Part shown: piece after piece, positions 36,843-45,053 of the stretch
Position numbering within the stretch: position 1 is the first letter of the stretch
Layout of the letters: every line of letters starts with the position of its first letter
Source: Capnocytophaga gingivalis ATCC 33624
Lineage (GTDB): Bacteria > Bacteroidota > Bacteroidia > Flavobacteriales > Flavobacteriaceae
NCBI RefSeq assembly: GCF_000174755.1
Contig: NZ_ACLQ01000024.1
Coordinates: forward strand, 1 to 64,000
DNA length: 64,000 bases
Direction of reading: 5' to 3'
Translations under genes and position numbers: made by a program
Notes under the pieces: model-generated
The model's input: the letters and a program-made list of their open reading frames with translations, nothing else
The model's database searches: none
Told to the model about the DNA's origin: nothing

Positions 36843-37688
36843 TTATTTCCAAGTATTTTCAGGAGTATACCCCGTCACTTCTCCAAAAATAAGAGTGGCT
36901 AAGTAGGGATTGTCTATAAAAGGGTTGCGATTGCCCTGTGCTGTTTCTATCTCATTGTTGCGCTGAAGTTCTAAGGGGGATACTGGATCTTGTGCATTCC
37001 ACATAAGGAAGAGACTTACTCCCTGATTGCTTACATGATTCCAAGGAAGGTTATACCTTAGGTACATATACATAATCATACGGGCTACATCTCCTCGGTA
37101 CGCGTCGGAAGGGTACCAAGCCTTACCGTTGCTCACTATTTTGGCTTCTTTCTCTCCTTTGCCAAAGGGGAGGTTACTCCTTTGGCTATTTATATTACCA
37201 TCACAGTAGCGCAGGTGGTGTAGGTCTCCTATAGGGCGCTCAGGGTTACTGTATTTTTTTAGGTAACTCTGTGGGTATATATGCTCAGTATTCACCGAAC
37301 GGTTGATATGGCCTTTCTCTCGGGATTCACCTGTATATACGACAATTACATTTTCAGGATTGTTCAGGTCAGCATCGGCTTTCTTCAGATAAGGATGGCG
37401 CTGTAGGTAGTCTAAAATACGGGTATGTTTGCTTATGGTAAGGATAGCTAAATCCTCTTTGAGGGCTTCACCTCTTTGGGAAAAATTAATGCTTTGGTAA
37501 TAGTATTTGAGCTTATTGGGTACTCTGATCTCCTGATAGGTTTGGGGCACATGTGGGCGCTCTTTCTCTTTTTCTCGCTCAAGAGTCTCTATCTCCTTGT
37601 AGGGATCGTTAGGGTTTTGGCTTAGGTCTTCCCCCTTACAAGAGAGAAGTAAGGACGCAAAGGATAGGATAAGGAGTATCTTCTTCAT
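36843..37688 (-). CDS. Endonuclease I-family lipoprotein, paralogue 3
   Basis: Lipoprotein signal MKKILLILSFASLLLSC (Cys17) then a short charged linker (EIETLEREKEKERPHVPQ) and the nuclease domain with NTEHIYPQS, GDLHHLRYCD, NSQRSNLPFG, AWYPSDAYRGDVARM and QGNRNPFIDNP. It is closer to paralogue 1 than to paralogue 2 in the catalytic part (for example the shared ATLIFGEV.GYT ending). It follows tilS by 12 nt and may share its message. Confidence 0.92.
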   Translation of the reverse strand: MKKILLILSFASLLLSCKGEDLSQNPNDPYKEIETLEREKEKERPHVPQTYQEIRVPNKLKYYYQSINFSQRGEALKEDLAILTISKHTRILDYLQRHPYLKKADADLNNPENVIVVYTGESREKGHINRSVNTEHIYPQSYLKKYSNPERPIGDLHHLRYCDGNINSQRSNLPFGKGEKEAKIVSNGKAWYPSDAYRGDVARMIMYMYLRYNLPWNHVSNQGVSLFLMWNAQDPVSPLELQRNNEIETAQGNRNPFIDNPYLATLIFGEVTGYTPENTWK

Positions 37689-37700
37689 AAATAGTTTTTT

Positions 37701-39011
37701 TTAAAGAGTGATGGATATTTGTAGGATATTTTTTGTTTCTTCTATTGCTAAGAATCGTTCGTCGGCACGCTTGCCTATGACCCAAAGGATTTGATCGGTA
37801 GCATCGGTAAGCAGCCACTGGTTTTCCTTGTCATAAAGGGAGTACTTCTCATCTTTGAAATACTTGCGCAGGGTCTTTCGCTTTCCACCCATTCCTTGCG
37901 GATAGAATAAGTCCCCTTCTTTTCGCTTGCGTAAGTGCAGGGGAAACTGTATCTTGTCTCTGTCCAAGAATAGGGTACCAGCAAGACCTCTCTCTATGGC
38001 TTTGGTAGAGCGGATTCTTAGGGCTATGGGGTAGCTAAGTTCTTCCATATCCTCTGCAATAGAATAGCTTCTTTCTGTATCTATTTCTTTAGGACTTATC
38101 AACCATTGCCCTCTGTTGGAGAGTAGGCGATGGGTGTCTGAGCTTAGTTGCCGCCCTGTAGAGGCTCGCAAAAATCGTTCCAAAATCTCGGTATCTCCAA
38201 ATCCGTAAGGGGAGAGGAGTTCATATAGTAGAAAACGTCTGTGAGGGTGATCTCTGAGTTTTTCTACTTCAAAGACAATAGGTTGTCCCATTATGAACCA
38301 TTCCTTTCGGTATTGTGCTACACTCTCTTGAAGGAAGTCATAGGAAAGTTGTAGGAGGTTTTGTGTTTTTTCGAAATTCTTAAAGAAATTAGGGTGTATT
38401 TCCTTGAGAATAGGGGAGAGGTGATGCCGTATCTTGTTGCGAGTATAGGCGTCAGAGCCATTAGAGCTATCTTCTCTCCAGCAAATACCTCTCTCTTGAG
38501 CAAAGGCAAGAATTTCTTCTCTGGAGAAGGGGAGCAAAGGGCGAAGCACATGAGCGTTCTCAGCGGGAATGCCCAAAAGTCCTTTTAGTCCGCTGCCACG
38601 GGAGGTATTGATAAGGAAGGTTTCCCAGGAATCATTCGCCTGATGTGCAGTAAGAATATAGTCATATCCTTGTTCCTGACGTAGGGCTTCGAACCACTCA
38701 TAGCGTAGTACCCGTGCGGCCAGCTGAGTATTTAGGCCATGTGCCTTGCCATAGGTCTTGGTCTCAAAGCGCTTGATGGCAATAGGTACTGAGAGTTCCT
38801 TGGCAAGGGTCTCTACAAAGTGTTGGTCACCTTCACTCTCTTCTCCCCGAAGTTGGAAGTTACAATGTGCCATAAGGAAGGATATTCCCAGCTCATGTAG
38901 GAGGTGTGCCAATACAACACTATCTACCCCTCCACTGATAGCCAAGATGATTCTTTTTTGCCATAGCAGGGGGAAGTGTTGCTGAAGATGTGTTTCAAAA
39001 GCGTTTATCAT
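37701..39011 (-). CDS. tilS: tRNA(Ile)-lysidine synthase
   Basis: Converts the CAU anticodon wobble C of a minor tRNA-Ile to lysidine so that it reads AUA. The PP-loop SGGVDS is at residues 26-31, with LMAHCNFQLRGEESEGD next and LTAHQANDSWETFLINTSRGSGLKGL after it; the C-terminal tRNA-binding domains follow. At 436 aa it is full length. An essential gene; it lies downstream of tRNA-Leu and its terminator. Confidence 0.95.
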   Translation of the reverse strand: MINAFETHLQQHFPLLWQKRIILAISGGVDSVVLAHLLHELGISFLMAHCNFQLRGEESEGDQHFVETLAKELSVPIAIKRFETKTYGKAHGLNTQLAARVLRYEWFEALRQEQGYDYILTAHQANDSWETFLINTSRGSGLKGLLGIPAENAHVLRPLLPFSREEILAFAQERGICWREDSSNGSDAYTRNKIRHHLSPILKEIHPNFFKNFEKTQNLLQLSYDFLQESVAQYRKEWFIMGQPIVFEVEKLRDHPHRRFLLYELLSPYGFGDTEILERFLRASTGRQLSSDTHRLLSNRGQWLISPKEIDTERSYSIAEDMEELSYPIALRIRSTKAIERGLAGTLFLDRDKIQFPLHLRKRKEGDLFYPQGMGGKRKTLRKYFKDEKYSLYDKENQWLLTDATDQILWVIGKRADERFLAIEETKNILQISITL

Positions 39012-39030
39012 GCTCGAAGAGGACTATAAT

Positions 39031-39061
39031 AAAAAAGCTCTCAGAGAAGTTCTGAGAGCTT
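39031..39061 (-). terminator. Terminator of tRNA-Leu(UAG)
   Basis: On the minus strand an 11-bp perfect stem (39035-39045 with 39051-39061), 5-nt loop and a run of T lie between the tRNA and tilS. Confidence 0.85.
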
Positions 39062-39063
39062 AG

Positions 39064-39145
39064 TGCGGGTGATAGGACTCGAACCTACACACCTCACGGC
39101 ACCAGATCCTAAGTCTGGCGTGTCTACCAATTTCACCACACCCGC
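39064..39145 (-). tRNA. tRNA-Leu(UAG)
   Basis: 82 nt, class II with a long variable arm. Acceptor GCGGGTG/CACCCGC, anticodon stem CCAGA/TCTGG with loop CTTAGGA (TAG), T arm AGGTTCGAGTCCT. Discriminator A; CCA not encoded. Confidence 0.96.
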
Positions 39146-39165
39146 GTGCGATTTTTAAGACAGGG

Positions 39166-39195
39166 CAAAGGTACAACTATTTTTTGAATTGGCAA
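39166..39195 (-). promoter_or_regulatory. tRNA-Leu(UAG) promoter
   Basis: On the minus strand TTG (complement of 39193-39195), a 19-nt spacer and TACCTTTG (complement of 39166-39173). Confidence 0.8.
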
Positions 39196-39257
39196 GCAAA
39201 AATCAATTATTTTTTAAAAAATTTCAAAAGTTGTTTATTACTAAGTAGTTAGGAGTA

Positions 39258-40478
39258 TTATAAAAGCATTTTCATAGCTTTCTGAAGACCTGTAACTAAG
39301 CGGTCAACTTCTTCAAGGGTATTATAAACAGCGAAGCTGGCGCGTATAGTCCCTGGAATGTGATAAAAATCCATCACAGGTTGGGCGCAGTGATGACCTG
39401 TACGTACGGCTATGCCCATCTGGTCAAGGAGTGTTCCTACATCGTAAGGGTGGGCACCCTCTACATTGAAGGAGATGACACCAGCTTTGCGATCCAGATC
39501 ATGGGTGCCATAGATGGTGATGCCCCCCAAGCCTTGGATTTGCTCATGGGCATACTTCAGCAGGTTGTGCTCATGAGCCGCAATATCGGCCATACCTAAG
39601 GAATGCATATAGTCTATGGCAACTCCATAGGCGATTCCTCCACATATATTCGGGGTTCCTGCCTCTAACTTATAGGGGAGGTCGGCGTAGGTTGTCTCTT
39701 CAAAGCAGACGGTCTTGATCATATCTCCTCCGCCTTTGTAGGGAGGGAGCTTCTCAAGCCAGGTTTCCTTTCCATAGAGAAAACCAATGCCTGTAGGAGC
39801 ATACATTTTGTGTCCAGAGGCGGCGTAGAAGTCTGCATCTAAGTCTTGTACATCTATGGAAAAGTGTGGACAGCTCTGGGCGCCATCGATAAGGACAATA
39901 GCTCCCACGCTGTGGGCTAAGTGGATGATTTCTTTGACAGGGTGTACATTGCCCAAGGCATTGGATACATGCTGACAGCTCACTACCTTGGTGCGTTCTG
40001 AGAGCATCGCTTTGAAATCCTCCATCACGATCATACCCTCCTTGTCCACAGGGATGGGGCGTACCACAGCTCCTGTACGCTGAGCAAGTAGCTGCCAAGG
40101 GACAATGTTGCTATGGTGCTCAGTGGTCAGTACCAAGATCTCTTCTCCTGCCTTTACAAAAGGGGTCAGGCAGGTAGCTACCAAGTTGATTCCCTCGGTG
40201 GTGCCACTGGTGAAAAGTACCTCATAGGGTTTGGCGGCATTGATATGCTTTTGGAGCTTCTTGCGGGCTGTCTCATAAGCTTCTGTAGCCTCTTGGCTGA
40301 GGGTATGCACCCCTCGGTGGATATTGGCATTGTAGGTGGTATAGTACTGTACTATACTATCGATTACCTGTTGGGGCTTTTGACAGGTCGCTCCATTGTC
40401 AAAATATACTAAGGGATTCCCTCCTATCTTTCTCTCTAAGATAGGGAAATCACGGCGAATTTCTGCGATAGATTTCAT
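39258..40478 (-). CDS. sufS: SufS-type cysteine desulfurase
   Basis: PLP enzyme that takes sulfur from cysteine for Fe-S cluster assembly. The group II (SufS) features are visible: YFDNGATCQKPQQV and HRGVHTLSQEA at the N-terminus, the PLP lysine in AASGHKMYAPTGIGFLYG, and the active-site Cys in RTGHHCAQPVMDFY. At 406 aa it is full length. The partner genes sufBCD and sufE are not beside it in this window, unlike the common suf operon. Confidence 0.94.
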   Translation of the reverse strand: MKSIAEIRRDFPILERKIGGNPLVYFDNGATCQKPQQVIDSIVQYYTTYNANIHRGVHTLSQEATEAYETARKKLQKHINAAKPYEVLFTSGTTEGINLVATCLTPFVKAGEEILVLTTEHHSNIVPWQLLAQRTGAVVRPIPVDKEGMIVMEDFKAMLSERTKVVSCQHVSNALGNVHPVKEIIHLAHSVGAIVLIDGAQSCPHFSIDVQDLDADFYAASGHKMYAPTGIGFLYGKETWLEKLPPYKGGGDMIKTVCFEETTYADLPYKLEAGTPNICGGIAYGVAIDYMHSLGMADIAAHEHNLLKYAHEQIQGLGGITIYGTHDLDRKAGVISFNVEGAHPYDVGTLLDQMGIAVRTGHHCAQPVMDFYHIPGTIRASFAVYNTLEEVDRLVTGLQKAMKMLL

Positions 40479-40504
40479 AAAATAAATAATAAGAAAAAAG
40501 TAAA

Positions 40505-40534
40505 AAGGTGCTATCTATAGTCAGATGGCACCTT
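40505..40534 (-). terminator. rpmH terminator
   Basis: On the minus strand a 12-bp stem with one G-U pair (40523-40534 with 40505-40516), 6-nt loop and T run follow the rpmH stop. Confidence 0.82.
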
Positions 40535-40558
40535 ACTTGTTACAGAAAGTTATAAACA

Positions 40559-40717
40559 TTATTTCTTATGTCTTGGTTCAGAGGAAACAGTAAGTTTTTT
40601 TCTTCCTTTAGCTCTACGACGTGCCAATACTTTACGTCCGTTCGCCGTAGCCATACGTTCTCTGAAGCCGTGTTTATTTCTTCTTTTTCTCTTGGAAGGT
40701 TGAAATGTTCTTTTCAT
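40559..40717 (-). CDS. rpmH: Ribosomal protein L34
   Basis: A 52-residue, Arg/Lys-rich protein of the large ribosomal subunit. It starts [19 protein letters not shown], the universal L34 signature, continues with [20 protein letters not shown] and ends in a short tail SSEPRHKK. Monocistronic with a full promoter (40783-40813) and a terminator. It lies between sufS and the divergent rsmG. Confidence 0.96.
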   Translation of the reverse strand: MKRTFQPSKRKRRNKHGFRERMATANGRKVLARRRAKGRKKLTVSSEPRHKK

Positions 40718-40782
40718 CGGATTGAATATTAATATCTTAAATTAAACGTTTACTAAAAAAGCTCCCATAAAAGAAAGCGGGG

Positions 40783-40813
40783 CAAAGGTACTATTATTTT
40801 TTGGAATGTACAA
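40783..40813 (-). promoter_or_regulatory. rpmH promoter
   Basis: On the minus strand TTG (complement of 40811-40813), a 20-nt spacer and TACCTTTG (complement of 40783-40790). Confidence 0.8.
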
Positions 40814-40839
40814 ATATTTTTAAAATCTTTCTTGAAAAT

Positions 40840-40870
40840 TTGTAGGATTGGAAATATTATGCTACTTTTG
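40840..40870 (+). promoter_or_regulatory. rsmG promoter
   Basis: TTG at 40840-40842, a 20-nt spacer and TACTTTTG at 40863-40870, 22 nt before the ATG. Confidence 0.78.
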
Positions 40871-40892
40871 GCACTCTTAATACTTTGTCTTT

Positions 40893-41504
40893 ATGGAGTT
40901 GTTACTCAAGTATTTTCCTGAACTTACCCCTACACAAGTGGCTCAATATACTCAGGCTGTAAGCCTGTATAAGGAGTGGAACGCCCGTATCAATGTGATT
41001 TCTCGTAAGGATATGGAACACTTTGTTATTCATCACCTACTTCATTCCTTAGGGATTGCCAAGATTCACCCTCTTTCGGCAGGGCAAAAGGTCTTGGACG
41101 TAGGTACAGGGGGAGGTTTCCCAGGGATTCCTTTGGCAATTCTCTATCCAGAGGTGTCTTTCCACTTGGTGGATTCCATAGGTAAGAAGATCAAGGTGGT
41201 AGAGGAGGTCGCCTCTGCTTTGTCTCTTTCCAATGTCACCTACCAGCAGGCACGTGTAGAGACTCTTGCAGGACAATATGACTATATTGTAAGCCGTGCT
41301 GTGACCCAAATGGCTGACTTTTACAAGCTCACCAAGCATCTGCTCAAGCCTGTAACCCATAAGGGCGATAAGCGAGGGATTCTCTACCTAAAAGGGGGCG
41401 ATCTTACTGAAGAACTAGCAGCTTTTCCTTCAGCTACCGTCTATAACCTTTCTGAGGTCTTTGAGGAGGATTTTTTTGAGACAAAAAAAGTGGTATATCT
41501 ATAG
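40893..41504 (+). CDS. rsmG: 16S rRNA (guanine-N7) methyltransferase
   Basis: Methylates N7 of G527 in 16S rRNA. The S-adenosylmethionine-binding VLDVGTGGGFPGIPLAILYP and the following HLVDSIGKKIKVVEEVA are diagnostic of RsmG/GidB. The N-terminal INVISRKDMEHFVIHHLLHSL is also typical. At 203 aa it is normal. Its stop overlaps the converging frameshifted gene by 6 nt. Confidence 0.96.
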   Translation: MELLLKYFPELTPTQVAQYTQAVSLYKEWNARINVISRKDMEHFVIHHLLHSLGIAKIHPLSAGQKVLDVGTGGGFPGIPLAILYPEVSFHLVDSIGKKIKVVEEVASALSLSNVTYQQARVETLAGQYDYIVSRAVTQMADFYKLTKHLLKPVTHKGDKRGILYLKGGDLTEELAAFPSATVYNLSEVFEEDFFETKKVVYL

Positions 41505-41851
41505 TAATACCCATTGACCCTCTGTGATATAGTACTCCATCCAGTATTGGTTTTCTTTGCTGATTCCTTTTAGAATCAATGTATTGTCTAAAAAAGTGAT
41601 TTCTTGTATAAGGTCGAAAACTTCTCGTTGCGCTCCTTCACAAATCACTTCAGTAGGTTTGATATAAGGAGCAGGAGAAAGGAATATTTTTACCAAGAGC
41701 TCCCACCAATTTGTAATAGTTATTTGGATATTCTTGATATAATTTTGGATGGGATATGGTATACCTCGTCATAGAGAATAGTTATCTGACTGTCAGTTAT
41801 GGTCATTTCTCTTACCGGAAGGTCAGCGGTCTCTATTTCAGATAGTTTCAT
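41499..41851 (-). pseudogene. Small immunity-like hypothetical gene interrupted by a 1-base deletion
   Basis: ATG at 41851 opens MKLSEIETADLPVREMTITDSQITILYDEVYHI... which stops after ISRISK near 41723. The next frame carries on without a gap as ITITNWWELLVKIFLSPAP...EGAQREVFDLIQEITFLDNTLILKGIS...EYYITEG. Adding one A at the CCAAATAAC site (about 41730-41735) gives a single 117-residue protein. The beta-rich, Trp-containing sequence resembles small immunity-type or scaffold proteins of Flavobacteriia, but I cannot name a family. The frameshift join is inferred; the 65-residue 3' frame alone could only start at a TTG. Confidence 0.55.
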
Positions 41852-41895
41852 AGGCTGATGTGTTTACCAAATGCTTCTTTTGTAAGGGGCATATT

Positions 41896-42360
41896 TTATA
41901 GTCTTTCATAATATTCGAAAACAAAATACTCTTCATCAGAGAAATAATGTAGTATTTGCTGTGATAGGTTGATATATCCAATATCCAAACCTATATGTTG
42001 GGATATCTTTTCATCCAATTCTGCCTCAAAAAAAGCCTCTACTCTAATGAGTTCTACGCAGATACCAAAGTCTAAAAAAGGCAATATAATAATGTCAGAA
42101 GGCTTTGTTTGCTTTGTTATCTTCTCAATGATCCAGTTTCTGATACTATACTTGTCATATTTTTCTCCTATACAATATCTATCATTGTATCTTTGGTAAT
42201 CTTCTTCCGTATAGCGTATATGTTTTGAGATAAAATCATAGAACTCTTGTAGCTTATCCGCAGTAACAACCTCTATGAAGGTGCAATCTTTGTGAGATTT
42301 GTATTTGGTTTTTATCCTTTCTTTAGCTAATGCTTCTCTCTTGGCTTCTAAAGTATTCAT
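41896..42360 (-). CDS. Hypothetical cytoplasmic protein
   Basis: 154 aa, no signal peptide or membrane helix, rich in charged and aromatic residues (LQEFYDFISKHIRYTEEDYQRYNDRYC, YFSDEEYFVFEYYERL). I do not recognise the family. The acidic, Tyr-rich character and its place next to another small cytoplasmic gene would suit an immunity protein, but no toxin gene is visible. It starts 8 nt after the VOC gene and is likely cotranscribed with it. Confidence 0.75.
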   Translation of the reverse strand: MNTLEAKREALAKERIKTKYKSHKDCTFIEVVTADKLQEFYDFISKHIRYTEEDYQRYNDRYCIGEKYDKYSIRNWIIEKITKQTKPSDIIILPFLDFGICVELIRVEAFFEAELDEKISQHIGLDIGYINLSQQILHYFSDEEYFVFEYYERL

Positions 42361-42368
42361 CTTACTTA

Positions 42369-42716
42369 TTAGGGGACAAATAGTTCATAGAGACATATTC
42401 TATACCCATTAGGATCTCTTATATACAGATATTCTCCCACAGGGATATCATAGTCATTTTCTATAGGAATATTATTGGTCTGAAGTTGTTGCTTTATAGG
42501 AGCAATCTCTTCTACTTGTATAGAAAACAGCAAGTCTAATGCATCGCCTTCTTTTCTATGAGCAACACTTTCGAGAGTACCCTCATAGAGTTGTAGGTAG
42601 ATAAGAGGCTCTCTAAGCAACAAATCTTTGGAAACAACCACAAAGCCCAATTTATTATAAAAATCAATCGTTTGCTCTTTGTCAAAAGTAAGTATAGGGA
42701 CTACAAATTTTATCAT
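42369..42716 (-). CDS. VOC-superfamily (glyoxalase/bleomycin-resistance-like) protein
   Basis: 115 aa with the beta-alpha-beta-beta-beta pattern of the vicinal-oxygen-chelate fold: FVVPILTFDKEQTIDFYNKLGFVVV at the start and VGEYLYIRDPNGYRICLYEL at the end, where the final Glu is the usual metal ligand. Such proteins bind drugs or catalyse metal-dependent reactions; the ligand cannot be told. Its ATG overlaps the stop of a tiny upstream ORF (ATGA). Confidence 0.85.
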   Translation of the reverse strand: MIKFVVPILTFDKEQTIDFYNKLGFVVVSKDLLLREPLIYLQLYEGTLESVAHRKEGDALDLLFSIQVEEIAPIKQQLQTNNIPIENDYDIPVGEYLYIRDPNGYRICLYELFVP

Positions 42717-42811
42717 TTTAAGTATCTTTGCCTAAGTTCTTCAATAGTTACTTTTCTTCCTTTCTGTTGTATAGCCTCATCTATTATCGCAAAATAAGTT
42801 TTCTTACTCAT
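42713..42811 (-). CDS. Small 32-residue ORF coupled to the VOC gene, start altered by a MITE
   Basis: ATG at 42811 gives MSKKTYFAIIDEAIQQKGRK then VTIEELRQRYLK and a TGA that overlaps the VOC start codon by ATGA, which suggests translational coupling. The start codon lies in the target duplication of the MITE-like element at 42811-43065. The matching copy beyond the element (43066-43073) is followed on the minus-strand upstream side by ATGAAAAATAAA in frame, so before insertion the protein may have begun MKNKMSKK. Function unknown. Confidence 0.45.
   Translation of the reverse strand: MSKKTYFAIIDEAIQQKGRKVTIEELRQRYLK
42804..42810. repeat. Target-site duplication, left copy
   Basis: TTACTCA here is repeated at 43066-43072, flanking the element directly. 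Confidence 0.75.
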
Positions 42812-43065
42812 TTAAGTTTCGCAAGTTCTGTAACTTATTGATATTCAAAACCTACCCTCCCCCTCCAAAGGGGGAATGAGATAGTTCATGATTCTCAAGG
42901 AGTTATAGAAAGGGCATTTTCCAAATTTATAGACAATTTTTATCTTTTTCAACGAATTTATTCCCCCTCTCGGAGGGGGTAAGGGGGAGGTTCTCTTTAC
43001 AATATATTGATTATTAACCAATTATAAACCTAATTATAATCTAAAAATGACTTACGAAACTTAAA
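42811..43065. mobile_element. MITE-like non-autonomous element with terminal and internal inverted repeats
   Basis: A 255-bp stretch with no gene. The ends TTTAAGTTTCGCAAGT (42811-42826) and ACTTACGAAACTTAAA (43050-43065) are inverted repeats, 15 of 16 matching. The element is flanked by a 7-bp (or 8-bp, counting the shared T) direct repeat TTACTCA. Inside is a second inverted repeat with C/G-rich arms, 42849-42877 and 42960-42992 (the latter beginning ATTCCCCCTCTCGGAGGGGG). This is the structure of a miniature inverted-repeat transposable element moved by a transposase encoded elsewhere. Confidence 0.75.
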
Positions 43066-43072
43066 TTACTCA
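43066..43072. repeat. Target-site duplication, right copy
   Basis: TTACTCA, identical to 42804-42810. Confidence 0.75.
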
Positions 43073-43100
43073 TTTTATTTTTCATGTTCACTTTTTTCAT

Positions 43101-43126
43101 AAACTCAAAATTCAAAACTCAAAACT
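43101..43126. repeat. Heptanucleotide repeat (CAAAACT)n next to der
   Basis: About three and a half units of CAAAACT (one is CAAAATT) end 3 nt from the der stop codon. The same unit separates the DKNYY genes at 53.8-60.3 kb. Confidence 0.75.
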
Positions 43127-43128
43127 CT

Positions 43129-44433
43129 CTACTTTTCTCTAAAGAAAATATCCAAAGGTACCCCTTCGAAGTTAAACTTCTCTCTGAGCTTGTTCTCCAC
43201 AAAGCGGCGGTAAGGATCCTTGATATATTGGGGAAGGTTCGCAAAAAAGACAAACTGAGGCAGGTCAGTAGGCAATTGCATACAATACTTGATCTTGATA
43301 TACTTTCCTTTGGTAGCCGGTGGAGGAGTAGCCTCGATGATAGGGAGCATATACTCATTCAGTACCGAGGTTTTGATACGCTGGCTACGATTGTTATACA
43401 CCTCTACTGCTTTTTCTATCGCTTTGTAGATACGTTGCTTGGTTAGGGCAGAGATAAAGATGATAGGCACATCGGTGAAGGGGGCGATGATCTTGCGAAT
43501 CCCTTCCTCAAAATGCTTGGTGGTATGGGTATCTTTCTCTACCAAGTCCCATTTATTGACCAGGATAACCACTCCTTTTTTGTTGCGCTGTGCCAGCCAA
43601 AAGATATTGGCATCTTGTCCCTCGAAGCCACGAGTAGCATCCACCAAGAGTAGGCATACATCGGAGTGTTCTATGGCGCGTACTGAGCGCATCACCGAGT
43701 AGAACTCCAAGTCTTCTTTGACTTTTGCTTTGCGGCGTATCCCTGCGGTATCCACCAGGTTGAACTCAAAGCCAAAGCGATTGTAGCGCGTATCAATAGC
43801 ATCGCGGGTGGTGCCAGCTATATCAGTAACGATATAGCGATCTTCTCCAATAAGAGCATTGATAAAGGACGATTTTCCCGCATTGGGGCGTCCCACTACA
43901 GCAAAGCGGGGTAGGGGCTCTTCCTCCACTTTTTCCTCCTCAGGGAGTACTTTGACTACGGCATCCAAGAGCTCGCCTGTACCACTACCATTGACACTGG
44001 AGATAGGGAAGATCTCCTCAAATCCTAAGGCATAGAACTCATTGGCATCAATAGCGCGCTTGGTATTATCAACCTTGTTCACTGCCAGGAAAGTAGGTTT
44101 TTTGCTACGGCGTAGCAGCTGGGCAATCTCCTCATCGATACCCATGATACCACTCTCCACATCTGTTAGGAAGATAATGGCATCGGCTTCTTCTATGGCG
44201 AGGTTTACCTGCTTATCTATTTCTTTTTGGAATATATCATCACCTCCTGCTACATATCCTCCGGTATCTATCACGGAGAAATCGCGTCCGTTCCAGTCGG
44301 TTTTCCCATAATGGCGGTCGCGAGTAACCCCACTGATGCTATCTACGATAGCCTCGCGGCGCTGTACAAGACGGTTAAAAAAAGTGGATTTGCCTACATT
44401 GGGGCGTCCTACAATAGCTACAATAGCACTCAT
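43129..44433 (-). CDS. der: Ribosome-biogenesis GTPase Der (EngA)
   Basis: Double GTPase needed for 50S subunit assembly. The first G domain has [18 protein letters not shown] and NKVD; the second has [18 protein letters not shown] and NKWD; a C-terminal KH-like domain ([23 protein letters not shown]) follows. At 434 aa it is normal length. It has a complete promoter (44449-44478). Confidence 0.97.
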   Translation of the reverse strand: MSAIVAIVGRPNVGKSTFFNRLVQRREAIVDSISGVTRDRHYGKTDWNGRDFSVIDTGGYVAGGDDIFQKEIDKQVNLAIEEADAIIFLTDVESGIMGIDEEIAQLLRRSKKPTFLAVNKVDNTKRAIDANEFYALGFEEIFPISSVNGSGTGELLDAVVKVLPEEEKVEEEPLPRFAVVGRPNAGKSSFINALIGEDRYIVTDIAGTTRDAIDTRYNRFGFEFNLVDTAGIRRKAKVKEDLEFYSVMRSVRAIEHSDVCLLLVDATRGFEGQDANIFWLAQRNKKGVVILVNKWDLVEKDTHTTKHFEEGIRKIIAPFTDVPIIFISALTKQRIYKAIEKAVEVYNNRSQRIKTSVLNEYMLPIIEATPPPATKGKYIKIKYCMQLPTDLPQFVFFANLPQYIKDPYRRFVENKLREKFNFEGVPLDIFFREK

Positions 44434-44448
44434 TAGTTATATTTTTTG

Positions 44449-44478
44449 CAAAGGTAGTCAAAAAAATAAATATAGCAA
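44449..44478 (-). promoter_or_regulatory. der promoter
   Basis: On the minus strand TTG (complement of 44476-44478), a 19-nt spacer and TACCTTTG (complement of 44449-44456). Confidence 0.8.
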
Positions 44479-44519
44479 TAAAGTCATGAAAAATTCTCTT
44501 CTTTTTCAGGATTTTTTCA

Positions 44520-44527
44520 TATATTTG
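44520..44527 (+). promoter_or_regulatory. -7 element for the 44.6-48.9 kb gene run
   Basis: TATATTTG lies 37 nt before the first start codon. No -33 TTG at the expected distance. Confidence 0.5.
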
Positions 44528-44564
44528 TCGCACTATAGCACAGTGTTTTTTAAGGCTTATTATT

Positions 44565-45053
44565 ATGAGAAATTTGTTTGTCCTTTTCTTTACTCTTTGC
44601 TCTTATGTGGGGTTTGCTCAGAGTGATAGCCTTGCTATTACTCCGCCAAGGAGGTATCCGCCTTCGTGTGATTGTTTTGAGGGAATGATTGACCTTACCC
44701 CGAGGCTGGCTTATACCTATGCCGATGCTAAGAGTTCACACTTTGCGGGGCTGATGCTTCACAATGATTGTATCGCTTGCGGCGGGGGCTTCTATGCAGG
44801 AGTTCATTTTGCGAGCAGAGATTCTCATAGAGTAGTCCCTGAGGTGGGGGCTGAGTTCTATCACCTATTGCTGGGCTATGGGGTCTCTCTTTCCACTGAG
44901 GCGATTACTCCACGTGTAGGACTGTCTCTCTTTAATTTGTTGCGGGCAGATGTTGGCTATGCCATCCCTTGGGCGAAAGCTCCTCTTTTTAAGGGATTTA
45001 TCTTTTCTATAATTACCGATATTCGATTGCTTAGTTATCCATTACCTTTATGA
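44565..45053 (+). CDS. Exported hypothetical protein, probably outer-membrane
   Basis: Signal peptide MRNLFVLFFTLCSYVGFAQ, then a Cys-containing segment (PPSCDCFEGM; CIACGGG) and alternating beta-strand-like stretches (LTPRLAYTYADAK, GGGFYAGVHFA, EVGAEFYHLLLGYGVSL) that suggest a small barrel. Not recognised. Its stop codon overlaps the start of the next gene (ATGA at 45050-45053), so the run is translated from one message. Confidence 0.72.
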   Translation: MRNLFVLFFTLCSYVGFAQSDSLAITPPRRYPPSCDCFEGMIDLTPRLAYTYADAKSSHFAGLMLHNDCIACGGGFYAGVHFASRDSHRVVPEVGAEFYHLLLGYGVSLSTEAITPRVGLSLFNLLRADVGYAIPWAKAPLFKGFIFSIITDIRLLSYPLPL

